Source of the DNA: Urechis unicinctus
Lineage: Eukaryota > Annelida > Polychaeta > Xenopneusta > Urechidae
Assembly: GCA_034190875.2 (NCBI GenBank)
Contig: CM067344.1
Location: 18,398,612 to 18,462,611 of the forward strand
Length of the DNA: 64,000 nt
Direction: 5' to 3'
Both the position numbers and the translations under genes were made by a program. Every line of letters begins with the position of its first letter. Position 1 is the stretch's first letter. This document shows positions 47,545 to 57,911 of the stretch, piece after piece. The notes beneath the pieces are model-generated. The model was not told where the DNA came from. It saw only the letters and a program-made list of their open reading frames with translations, and ran no database searches.

Positions 47545-47790
47545 GAAACTAAACCCATTTTTCATTTTGGTTTTTTGGTTAATGAAATCTAATATCGGGA
47601 AACGAAAATGGAATGTATACCTATTTTCTATATATGTTTGCAAAATAATAGAATAGAAAATGGGTTGCTTACCCATTTTCAATATGTGTTCGCAAAATAC
47701 TAATATAGAAAATGCTTACCCATTTTCTATTTGCATTTGTGAAATCGAAAAACGAATTATTGGTGTATACCTTGATTGTTTTCCTATTTT
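47545..47790. repeat. direct flank repeat of transposase remnant, left
   Basis: Rich in GAAAATGGGT/ACCCATTTTC palindromic modules. GGGAAACGAAAATGGAATGT recurs in direct orientation at about 48667, with the same order of modules up to GAAAAACGAATTA. Confidence 0.8.
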
Positions 47791-48067
47791 CGATCGGATA
47801 ACTCGATTTCAGTAAAAGAAGGATCCCTGAGATCGCGCGCTTTGCGCTGATCCGAGCGGCGAAAATAATTTGAGTACTTTATCAGTTCGTTCGACGCCGC
47901 CAGAAGATGTCTGTATTTTACTCTGACAGCAAACGCATCACACTTGATCTGACTGACGCGACAACACGAAATCTTGCCAACATTTTTTCTGTAAGTTCAG
48001 AGTTCATTTATATAAGTGTGTAAGCAATCCCGTGTTTTTGGTACGGACCTTGTAGCAACTCTTTTTC

Positions 48068-48534
48068 CCAAATCCCAAAACCCACCTCGCATGTCTCTCA
48101 TAATAATAGACACAGTCGCGACTCCAATGTCATATTGATGAATTGGCCACTATCTGACCTGCTGACTGCTGTAGCCTTCCACTGCCACCACATGTGTCAC
48201 ACCAAACATGGCCAGCTTTTCATTCTGATCCAGATGCAGTTTGTGTCCAAAGTAAGCAGAATGATATGGTATGCTGTTCTTGTTTCTAATGCGCTGCAAG
48301 TATATAATAATAAAATAATTTAAACTGTGGCCCATCTATGTACTTACAGTGCACATTATATAAAATTGGATGAGGGTTTATTGCGTAATCCTAGCAGCAT
48401 TTACGGATATTAGCTGCGGATGAGCCCCTCTGAACTCCTAAAGAAATCAAATGCTCAGAAATCAATGAATAAGAGTGTCCATCTTGTAACATTCTCACGA
48501 TAACATCGCCAAATTCATCTAGCGCGGACGCCAT
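48068..48534 (-). pseudogene. integrase-core (DDE) transposase remnant
   Basis: A minus-strand ATG at 48534 opens a 47-codon frame (to 48391) reading MASALDEFGDVIVRMLQDGH and SLGVQRGSSAANIRKC, like an N-terminal helix-turn-helix of a transposase. Further down the same strand (about 48340-48150) is IPYHSAYFGHKLHLDQNEKL then AMFGVTHVVAVEGYSS, which resembles the start of an rve-type integrase core: the first catalytic Asp (LDQNEKL) and the V..VEGYS strand. The pieces are not in one frame, and the rest of the core is missing. Direct repeats flank it at 47545 and 48600. A 28-codon plus-strand frame at 47907-47990 ending in a good donor may be part of the same element. Confidence 0.55.
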
Positions 48535-48594
48535 GCTTTTTCGCGGCGCGCGCGTACTCTGTTTAGGGAGCGTCCCCTAATTGATGAGCCTACA

Positions 48595-48800
48595 AAAATC
48601 GAAAATGGGAAAAGGAAGTGAACCCATTTTCCATTTTCGTCTTTAAGATTGTGAAATTCATGACAGGGAAACGAAAATGGAATGTATGCCCATTTTTTAT
48701 ATGTGTTCCCCAAATACAAAAATAGAAAATGGGTCGAATGAGTTGTTTACCCATTTTCCATTTATATTTGTGAAATGGAAAAACGAATTAACGGTACCTT
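48595..48800. repeat. direct flank repeat of transposase remnant, right
   Basis: Second copy of the 47545-47790 repeat with the same palindromic GAAAATGGGT modules. Confidence 0.8.
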
Positions 48801-49475
48801 GATTGAAGGAGTTCCTTTTTTGGGTGTTTTGCACCAGCAAGATTACTAACATATATTTTACAATATGACACACAGCCGGCAGTTCTAGCACACAGCTTAA
48901 TAACAACAGCAGCACACAGCTTAGTGTGCACAAGACGAGCTGGTCGAAGACTACTTTATTGCAAGATGTTCACGACCTTATATACAGAAGGTCCACGAAT
49001 GACGTAAACGTGGACACGTTCGAGATACATGCACTATGTCATTAAGCCGTGCAACTCGACCCCCTTGATTGGCAATGTATGTTTGCGTTACAGTGTTTTC
49101 CACTTATAACTTGACAGATATGCACGCCTTATCTTTACTGAAAACAAATCAGGCCCCACCAGGTCTGGTGGCGGTATAATAATTCGCTTGTAACAAGCTT
49201 GAATCTATCGTTGCCACCAAGAAATGTGGTATCTAGTTTTGGTGGACAATGACATCCTCGCATCAAACTGAAGTCTACTACACTTGAGAGCCCTGTTCTT
49301 GTCTATTTCCAACTGGTGGATGTGTAGCATGGTGTTTTCAACGCCTGGTGCACTTGCAACCAGTTGTCCAATAAATCAAGCAAGCTCCCTGATAGTCACC
49401 GACTGCGATTTAAGAAAAGAAGAAGCTGCGGTTTGAATACGATCACATTTTCCAGGTGTAAGTTTTACAGCCATG
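48801..49475. other. no gene recognised
   Basis: AT-rich DNA without notable frames. Confidence 0.45.
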
Positions 49476-49479
49476 GTAG

Positions 49480-49990
49480 TTGAACATCTATGACACCTTC
49501 AATTTTAAAAAATAATTACATTAATATATTGAAAAGTTATCAAACATTGATTCAGAACGTTAAACGAAAGAGGCCCATGGGTACATGGGAGAACTTGGCG
49601 AACTTTATCGGGAAGTTTTAAACATTTCTAAATCGGCAAACAATTGACCAAGTTATTGATGATCTAAAACTTCCTTCAATGACCTTGACCTTAGTTTACG
49701 ATCAAAGTCAAAATAAGACCTCAGGGTTCTGCACATATTTGACACCTTCAATTCAATTATATAATTTCCACAAATATAATGAAAATTGTGTTCTGTATCG
49801 CCAGACAAAAAAAAAGTTAAATAAACACTGATTGAGAAGCTAACCAACGTTAATTCAGCAAACAATGATTCAGAAGCTCACTTACGTTAAACGAAATAGA
49901 CCCATGAGAAATGGGGGAACTTGGCGAGCTGTATTAGGACCTTTGAAAAGATTCAGAATCGGCCCATAATTGACCAAGTTTTTATATCTT
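49480..49990. repeat. imperfect direct duplication (dispersed repeat)
   Basis: GACACCTTCAATT starts both halves (about 49492 and 49741). GTTAAACGAAA...AGGCCCATG followed by GGGAGAACTTGGCGA recurs at about 49560 and 49886, with AATTGACCAAGTT after each. An inverted copy lies at about 15664-15700. Confidence 0.75.
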
Positions 49991-50504
49991 TGGCAACCAC
50001 AATTTTCATGACCATTGCATGCATATTGATGATTTTATTAGAAATCAAATTCATTAAAGATATCATGCTGTCCGGGTCAATGATAGATAGATGATGATTT
50101 GGCTGACTAAAGGAAAAGCTTAGTTTATTTAATAGTACCGCGGCGTGCCATACTTGCAGAGACGATCTTCGGTCAGCGCGATAAGTCGGCTGTTGTCAAC
50201 AAATCGGTGAAGAGCCAGCAGAAATGACACCCGTTGTACTTCAAGCTTACTTTGTGAGAAAACTGTCGGTAATTTACAAAAGAAAAGTATCTTTTTGAGT
50301 AACCTCATTTAAAAAGTCAATTGTAAGTCCTCTAACCACTTGCATAATATCCCGGTCATGAGTTACTTTCTTCCACTGGTGGAAATTTTTCCCGCAACAA
50401 AATTGTCTGGGTTGTTATTCAACTTTGTGTTCATTACGGCGTGGCCTCTAAATAATTCCTCTTGAATACTCTATTTCCCGATAACCCCAATTACGCATGC
50501 ACGC

Positions 50505-52179
50505 ATGCGCAACAGCGCACCTGGCGTAACGAGGCACGTGACCCCGGTACAAACAAAGAGGTTTATGTTCACAACAATGGCGCACAAAACAGATTTTTCG
50601 CGTTGGAAAGTCGAGTTTTTAAGGTTAGAGGGGTTACAACGACGGATTATCGACGTCAAGATCGAGTTAATCTTGGACTTAATGTGCCCTGTGATCCTGA
50701 CTTTAGTCGTGCGAAATTGGTATTGCCCCCGTGCTCGGAGTCTAGTTTTCTGTGGTAATCCGGAGATTACTCTCTACGATATTTTCAATAATTTGATAAC
50801 ATCGCGCTCTGACTTCGACAAAAGGAAAGTGAAGAGATACAAGTCTTTCGAAGACTATAGACTTTTTGCTGATGGCCATTTGCTCCAGCAGAGACGTTCA
50901 AGACAGCATGAATGTCCTGTGCCAGTACAGGATATGACAATTAGAAGTGCGAGGTGAGACAAATATTTTGGTTCATATGAGATAACACTAGCTGTATTTA
51001 TCCCAGGCTAAAGTTGTCAGTTAGGATTATTAAGTCCATGAGTAATTTCTACTATCATTTTATATCTGTTCTAGGTATAGAACCACACTAGAGTCATCAC
51101 TTGGTAAACAAGTTGATGCCATTGACCCTCGTCACCCAAGTGACAGGTTGCCCACCTCAGAGGACCAGCTACAGGGACTGGCACAAAAAAAATCAGACAG
51201 GTATGGAAATGCTTCAGTTTATTGCACATATACTAAAATGTAGCTGAATAAAGTGTAATATTTATAGAACTGATTGTACAAAATAGACAACTGGGGTATG
51301 CAAACAGAATGAAGTCACTTTATTGATTCTTTCTGTTTAATTTAAACAGAAAGTCTCCAGAGCCAGAGCCCTCATGCCTCTCACTGGGTGTGCTGGATAG
51401 AGCAAAGGAGTTTGTCGGGCACATCATATAGTCTGCTCAAGTCATACCGGGAGCCCCCACAGTTGCCTGCACTGCAGATGATTTTGTTCGATTTGTCAAA
51501 TACGCCCCTACTGATATTGAACTCATTGATTCAGATACTAAAGGGCAAGCCGATAACTCCGCCTGGCATGAAACAAGGCGAGGACGAACCACAGCCTCAG
51601 TGTTCCACCAGGTGTGCACAAGGATGCACACCCTCATGAACAAACCAGATACTGACCCGTCTGTGCTCATTTTTGAAATGATGGGAGACAATTTACCTGT
51701 TATCACTCCAGCTCTCGATTGGGTTCCAAGAAAGAGAAATGTGCCCGTTCTTTATACACTACGGTTTATAGAAAGATGCACAAGCACCTCAAAGTAGATA
51801 CTCCCGGACTACTTGTGTCTTCAGACAGACCGTATATGGCTCGCTCCACTGATGACATTGTAAGTTGTTCATATCACCCGAAAACTTCTCGAGATCAAGT
51901 GCCCATATGCGCTGAGAAAAAAAAAATCCTCGATTGGCAGCCATTGAAAAAGGGTGCGTAGAAAATGAAGATGGGCTTCTTCACCTCAAGCACTGCAGTG
52001 CTTATTACACCCAAGTGCAGGGACAGATGGGAATTCATGGTGTACAGAATTGTGCCTTTGTGTTGTACACAATAAAAGGCTTCCACGTCATCAGTGTACC
52101 CTTTGATGAAGAAAAGTTTGCAGAAATTGTGTGTAATGTGTCCCATTTTTCTTTTCATCATTTCTCTTTCCAGAAATAA
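50505..52179 (+). pseudogene. YqaJ-type viral recombinase/exonuclease gene of a DNA transposon
   Basis: Three blocks read like exons. Block 1 (to 50954) includes CGNPEITLYDIFNNL and YKSFEDYRLFADGHL, followed by a GTGAGA donor. Block 2 (51074-51200, LGKQVDAIDPRHPSDRLPT) ends at ACAG|GTATGG. Block 3 runs from 51350 to about 52179. Block 3 carries, in several frames, KGQADNSAWHETRRGRTTAS, LYTTVYRKMHKHL, VSSDRPYMARSTDDIVSCS, LEIKCPYALRK and YYTQVQGQMGIHG. That is the order of a YqaJ/lambda-exonuclease fold nuclease, with E-x-K in EIKCPY and the QxxxQ-type YTQVQGQM motif. Frameshifts near 51730 and 51900 break it. A THAP gene lies opposite at 52539-52987, as in ISL2EU-type elements. Confidence 0.75.
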
Positions 52180-52538
52180 TCAAGTTGGCACAGCAATAGT
52201 GTTCTTATTTTTTCTGTGCATTAATGTTTTGATGTATAGTTTGTTAATTGATAATATTTGTTTTCATATTCTCGTTCATAGTAGCCATAATGTTTATAAA
52301 TAAATGGTACTCGGTTAAATGCAATGGAAGTGTGTTTATTATTCTTTATTGTAAAATTAAGCAGTGTTTTGTAGAGTTGGCAAGGAACTGTCTTGTTATA
52401 TTCTGGGGGGAAATATAAGCTGGTCTTCAACAAATAGATATAAACTATTTTTTCCTTAACAGCAGTTAAGAAAAAAATTCATACTTTTAACACAAGCATA
52501 TATTTGAGTCTTGACAACCTGTTTATGTTTTAATATGG

Positions 52539-52987
52539 TTACTTGGTTCTTGCTACACACACCAGGTTTTTGCTGCTTTGGCATGGGGGGATCCACACAG
52601 GATCTTTCTTTAGGTGCAGGCCTTTGTTTTTTCGCATGAAGCACTGAAGTTCAGTTTCTGATTGGAAAGTATCAAGTATTGGGTTAGGATGCTCAATTGT
52701 TGGACCGTTTCCCCCGATGAAATGCTTTGTACAGATAAAGGTGCCCTCATTGACCTTCCCTGGCCCAAAATTTTCCCGTCCACTAGCGGCGAACGACGGT
52801 AATATAAATTTATCAATAAGACGTTGTGCACGGCTACCCGTCCACATGCCCTGGCCCACTCTCTGCATTTCTTTGGATTGGAGCGTAGCTTTGAAAAAGG
52901 AATGAAAGACACGCCATTCATTCTTTCACGATCTCTATATCGGCTGTCTGAGTTGCACCTACCCCAGCAGCAATGTTTCGTGGGCAT
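52539..52987 (-). pseudogene. THAP-domain protein of the same transposon
   Basis: The minus-strand ATG at 52987 starts MPTKHCCWGRCNSDSRYRD, with the opening C..C pair of a THAP DNA-binding zinc finger, then FIPFSKLRSNPKKCREWARA and, after a one-base shift near 52800-52850, GTFICTKHFIGGNGPTIEHP, the C..H plus F..G part of the motif. THAP fingers are the DNA-binding ends of P-element- and ISL2EU-type transposition proteins. The shift breaks the domain in two, so this copy is probably dead. It is convergent with the YqaJ frame, about 360 bp away. Confidence 0.8.
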
Positions 52988-53201
52988 TCTTGTTCGATGT
53001 GATCGTTAATTATTCGGCAAAAACAGATTCAAAACATCATTTATGGTACGTTACAAACTGTTCATACAGCGTCGCTAAGGAAAAGCTTGTAATGGGTGGC
53101 TGGATTTAGCAACAAGACGGGGTACGGGAAAAACTACTTCCGGGTCACCGGGATATGGCCTATTGAGGCTGTTGGATTCCTCGACGTCGCGTTGAATACG
53201 T

Positions 53202-53552
53202 TTATGGGCCTCGGCCTCTGAGGTTGCGAGGTGGTTCAAGCTGCTGGTGTTTCTGCACTAGATCGAGTTTGCCCGAGTCCGATATCTCTTTCACCTGCTG
53301 AGACTGATCACTGCCGAAAAGGTAATCTGACACTAGATTGTTTTGGTTACAGATTTTCTTGTATCCATCATGCAGGTGAGGCTTGATCAGTTCCCGCCGA
53401 CGCATTTTTAGTGAACCAAATGATGCCGTAAGCAATCTGAAGGCATCGCCAGCAGTTTTCATGGCACCCTGCAAGGGAAACTGCTGTGAGGGATCATATT
53501 TCAAAAACATGTCCACCATCTGAAGTAGTGGCGTTCCGGTGTTGAGGATCAA
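53202..53552 (-). pseudogene. transposon-associated ORF of unknown function
   Basis: The minus-strand frame contains LLQMVDMFLKYDPSQQFPLQ, DAFRLLTASFGSLKMRRREL and LVSDYLFGSDQSQQVKEI. This resembles gag-like or C-terminal regions seen in multi-copy integrase-type elements of marine animals, where a run of helices precedes MRRR..IKP and LFG. It carries no catalytic motif and its upstream part is interrupted by the LINE fragment on the other strand. Confidence 0.35.
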
Positions 53553-53685
53553 CTGTTGAGATTTTTAGAGGCTCCTGTCCATCGCCTGTACCTCCTCGTG
53601 CCCTCAAAGGCTTGAGTAAATTTCTTAGTTCATTCTGAGCTTTTTTGGGGCAATCGCCTGGATTCGGATATTTGGCATACAAGTC

Positions 53686-54411
53686 TTGGTTCAAGCTGAA
53701 TGACGATAAGGCTGAAATGGTGATGTTTAGCCCCAAGAAGTCAAAGGCTAGAGAGATAGCTATGAAAATCAGGATAGGGAATTCTGAAGTTTCAAACAGA
53801 GACCATGTTCAGAATCTTGGTGTGATGGAGGACAATTCCCTCTCAGTAAATAAACAGGTAAATTCAGTCTGCAAAGCAGCATCCTACGAAATATCTCCAG
53901 GATACGCTGTTACCTGTCTGATTATGCTACCAAGATTCTTGTGAATTCGTTGGTCATCTCAAGATTGGACTATGCAAATTCTTTGTACTACGGCACATCA
54001 AAGCATAACATGAATAGACTGCAGCGAGTCCAAAATGCTGCTGCTCGTCTTGTTAGCCGCAGCAGTCGTGAAGCCCACATCACTCCCATCCTCAGACACC
54101 TACACTGGCTTCCTGTCACATACAGAGTCAATTTCAAGGTTTTGGTTCAAGTGTACCGTGTTCTACATCATCAGGCACCAGGCTACATCTGTGACATGGT
54201 TACGCACTACCAGCAAGGTCATCGAGATCTTAAGACAAGTTGCTTTTGGTTGTCCCAAAGAGCAGAAAAAAAGCATTGTGGTGAAAAAGCATTTTCTCGT
54301 TCTGGTCCTGTACTCTGGAATTCGCTGCCACTAGATATTCGTATTTCTGTGACACTAGCAATATTTCGCAAGGATCTTAAAACCTATTTATTTAGATTAG
54401 CTTTTTTTTAA
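53686..54411 (+). pseudogene. CR1/L2-like LINE, ORF2 3' end
   Basis: The first part (53686-53943) reads SWFKLNDDKAEMVMFSPKKS and VQNLGVMEDNSLS. The second frame (53941-54411) reads LVISRLDYANSLYYGTSKHN, LQRVQNAAARLVSRSSR, ILRHLHWLPVTYRVNFKVLV, LHHQAPGYI and ends with FRKDLKTYLFRLAFF and a stop. This block order is the reverse transcriptase thumb and C-terminal region of CR1/L2/jockey-like elements. One frameshift near 53930 separates the frames. The 5' end is truncated at about 53686, directly against the minus-strand ORF, as expected of a truncated LINE insertion. Confidence 0.88.
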
Positions 54412-54699
54412 AACCTAATGTTATGATATGTAAACTGTGATCCACCTTGATTGATATAATGTTTTCGGGTTTCTTTAATTTTTCTTTATTTGCCAGTAGT
54501 CTGTTTATTATAATTATCGTTTTAACAGCTTAAAGTATCAGTGCTTTAGAGCAACTACCAGAATATCGCCGAAAAGTTAGAAATTAATCGAATATCAAGT
54601 GTTCGCCCGGAGATCTGTTAAAAAAAACCCATATCAATTAAATTCAGTCAATACTCTCACCGTTGGTGGCTTTAAATATCTTCTCAGTATGTATTTTTA

Positions 54700-54850
54700 T
54701 CGCTACGCATAATCAAGATGAAATATAAAGGGAAATTTGTCAAGGCGAGCGTGCTAGGGCAACGAAGAGCAACTGCAGCTCGGATGGTGAATCTAAATAA
54801 AGCAGTTATCAGCAGTTGTGAGCATGATCTTCGAACTGATGAATGTGGTG
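54700..54850 (+). repeat. transposon fragment, copy 1 (paired with 62080-62215)
   Basis: ATGAAATATAAAGGGAAATT...GTCAAGGCGAGCGTGCTAG...GGTGAATCTAAATAAAGCAG is present in inverted orientation at about 62080-62215. It reads as the start of a protein, MKYKGKFVKASVL...VNLNKAVIS, of unknown family. Confidence 0.7.
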
Positions 54851-54924
54851 ACGATGTGTCGTGTAGTCAACAGACTGACGTTCACCATGGGGTAGTTTCA
54901 CTCACACGGGACAACACAACAGAA

Positions 54925-55139
54925 CAATTTTTTTTTATGGAGGTTCGAATATTGTAATACACCGCACTCAGGGAATACAACCGAAAATCCATTGCGGCTT
55001 CACATAGACTACGTGGACCTATCATTTTTTTAATTTCTGCTCATAGTACATATACCACTGCACCATATTACCAAGTTTAGTTAAAAACTCATCGGTCAAT
55101 TTTTTTTATGGAGGTTCGAATATTGTAATACACCGCACT
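54925..55139. repeat. 44-bp direct repeat flanking 128 bp
   Basis: CAAT-T(8-9)-ATGGAGGTTCGAATATTGT with the following AATACACCGCACT occurs at 54925-54968 and 55097-55139, differing only by one T in the homopolymer. Confidence 0.95.
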
Positions 55140-56023
55140 AACTGACTTCTGTCACGCCGGCTCTATTTACAAATTGTTCAGGAGAAGAAATTTTGCGTTT
55201 ACATTGACTATTAACAGGCGTTTGATGCTGCGTGGATATGTGAGCTAGTAACCCCCACAAGGGGTTCTGAAGTTGACCTTGAGGCGGAAAAGCGTCTTCA
55301 ACTGTAGGTTGGGGCACGTATCCACTGAGAGACCGCGCTGCTGTTTTGTCCTAGAGGTGGCAATGCGGTCCCAAGCTCCTTACTTCACGGTTAACGCGTA
55401 CACACAAAATATTCGTTTCCATTTTGTTCTACTGCGACTGTCACTGTCAATGCGCTGCGCATAGCGGCCGAGCAGCTCCGAAACGCCGTGAAACTGGCTG
55501 TCAACTTACTAGAGGATGCTTATTGAGTGCATTATAGGTTTATAAAAAAATGAACACTGTGAGGTCCAGATTTCTTCCACATAATCTTTGTCTGTTATAC
55601 ACTATGCAACTTTCGGCAGCTCATCGTCCCCACAACTACCTAACATGATGGGTAGTGTTTGTAATATGTGAATGTGGATGAGAGGATATCAAATGTATCT
55701 ATGAAGTTCCATACAGGATGTGACACCGTTGAATATCATTTATACAATGAATTGATATATGTAATTTATAATAATTCACTAAGAGTACTCTTAATATCGT
55801 GAAGATAAAATTGTTTTGTAACCTAGTCATGTTTGTCTCTTTCATTAAGCAAGTTAATAATGGGACTGTGGATTCTCACTGAGTAGGTGTTTTATATTTT
55901 TTAAGAACCCAGATATAAATTAAAACACTTAGGACTTTAAAATCAAAAAGTTTATCATACAATCCACCACATACAATACGCAACTAGAGGTACAGGTGAA
56001 TAATTATTTAAGGAAAAGAGAAA
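55140..56023. other. no gene recognised
   Basis: No recognisable domain in any frame. Confidence 0.45.
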
Positions 56024-56521
56024 TCAGTGCACACGACTACACAAACTCAGTAACAGAATTTGTGAAAATACATGGACAGCATCTTTGAGAGGGTCCCTGA
56101 AAAAAAAACCTAACTTTGCAACCAATGCAGAAATAAAGTCATTGTCACGGGTCAATGGAGCAATCTCTAGGATGTGATAAAGTCGACTGTTTGCACAAAA
56201 AAAACGGCCCTGAATCTGGTAAAAGTAGTCATGTTGGCTGATGAGGGTCAGTTGAATGTACACACTGACCAGGTATGGCACCGAGACGGCAGTGACAGGC
56301 TTGTCCCTGGTACTGTAGGGGTACCTGGCATCAATAATCTGGTCATCAGACACAACACCAACTGGTGAGCATGCAAGGCAAGGTGAGTTTGGGACGATCT
56401 TGAGGCAAACTAGGGAATCCAACGCTAGACGAATGCGGTGAGGTGACCTGGTTTGGCGTCGCCGGAAATGTTGAGGTGAGATGTCTCTACATGTCGGCAA
56501 CCCTTCATCGACGGTACTCAA
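56024..56521 (-). pseudogene. second YqaJ-type nuclease fragment
   Basis: A minus-strand 165-codon frame contains SPVGVVSDDQIIDARYPYST, SVPYL, HDYFYQIQGRFFCANSR and DNDFISALVAKLGFFF. The order matches the YqaJ-type nuclease core (S-P-D-G, then D...E-x-K-C-P-Y-S, then Y-x-Q-V-Q-G-Q). Here several catalytic positions are changed: V for D in SPVG, and DARYPY where E-x-K-C-P is usual. So it is an inactive or diverged copy. It is only distantly similar to the copy at 50505 and lies on the same strand as the transposase-like pieces at 57912-59557. Confidence 0.65.
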
Positions 56522-57453
56522 AATCTTCCTGAAGGGCGTGATGCTTTACTCAATCGCTCAATTTCGCCCTGCAGAAGTAGCTCATTTTGGTTATCTTCGA
56601 TGAGAGGGGAAGCCACGGAGCTCGACATGTGGTAGTAACCTCACATTACGCTGCTGGCAACAAAAGTCATGGTGTAAGTTTGGTTGATGTTGATACAGTA
56701 CCAGACTCCTCAGTGCACTTAGAACCCCATGGTTCCGTGTTACCCTTAAGCGGTAAAGCACAATTGCTGCAAAGCCTTGTTGACTAGTCTGCTTCCCAGA
56801 ATCCAGGGGTTCCGCTATGCCTGTTGCCCTAGAATCTACGACAAGACAAGGTTTAAAATAGATGCGTCCGAATATTCATTAGACATGTTCGTTAATCTTC
56901 GTGACAGCCTCTGCTTGACCTGTTGATCAATCAACGTGAAGGTTGTGGCCCGGATTGACCTTTGTGGTGCGCATCCGGGTCATGAAACTGACTTAATGTC
57001 ATAGCGTCTTCTAGAATTTTGGGGCGTCTCGCGGGTTTTGGAGCGTGTTTCTTCGTGCGGAATATCGGTTTTGATTGTAACGAAACAGCCACGACTCATC
57101 AAGTCAGAATATCACGCCTTGTGACACTCTCCATGGCAGACATGTTTGACGCTTTGCTAACATAACATCACCTTGTGATTGTTTGCCCGTAATCGAGAGC
57201 TTACGTTGGATTCATTTACATGATTAAAGGTCAAATACAACGATTTTCATCATTTCTGTATTATGTGTTTCAAAATGGAGATTAATAACTCATTCACAAC
57301 GAGGCCCCGTAATTCATTGCACCGGCATGCATAAGCGCTAAAATTCCACCGATAAGGTTCCACTCGGAAGAAAATACGAAGCACCTGCTAGCGAGGGAGC
57401 GAAGCGAAAAGCGATTTTTGGAGTTTTAAGATTACACCGTATTTACATGACAC
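56522..57453. other. no gene recognised
   Basis: Contains GCAGACATGTTTGACGCT at about 57136, also present at 62752 next to the RecQ fragment. Nothing else recognised. Confidence 0.45.
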
Positions 57454-57650
57454 CATGTCGTCTTCTGACAAAGATTACGAGGCCCCATTGCATAACATTG
57501 GGGCAAATATTGGCCATGGCTATTTATTTGAGCCAATACGGGCGGGAATTTAATCATCCAAGTCAGACTTGGAAATGACACCGGGAGCTCTAACTCAAGA
57601 GTTCGCTTCGGATGAAGAATCAAAAAAAGATCTCGACAAATGGTCAGTTT
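57454..57650 (+). pseudogene. possible transposon protein N-terminus
   Basis: ATG at 57454 reads MSSSDKDYEAPLHNIG, then GYLFEPIRAGI and a stop. In the next part SDEESKKDLDKW precedes a GTCAGT donor-like site near 57647. The short GYxFEP block with an acidic follow-on is seen at the N-terminus of some DNA-transposon proteins in marine animals. Evidence is thin. Confidence 0.25.
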
Positions 57651-57911
57651 AAAATACCCTTCCCAAGCTTTATTGAACTATGTTAACTGGTAAAAATTAA
57701 TCGTTAGTATCAGTTACCTAATAATTTTACACATTCTGTAAGTTGAAGATGGTATGTTGACAGACCTAACTACTTCAACAAATAGTACTTGGCTAGTAAA
57801 TTTGGCTTTGTAATTGTACCCTCAGGACATTTAATATTGTGGACAGATGTTTGCCTTCAGTATATTAAGTATTTTCCTATTACATTCATTCAGTGTACCG
57901 CAAATATAAAA

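Noticed and set aside
47907..47990. 28-codon plus-strand ORF ending in a good GTAAGT donor
   Set aside because: Could be a first exon, but no second exon or family was found; noted only with the neighbouring transposase remnant.
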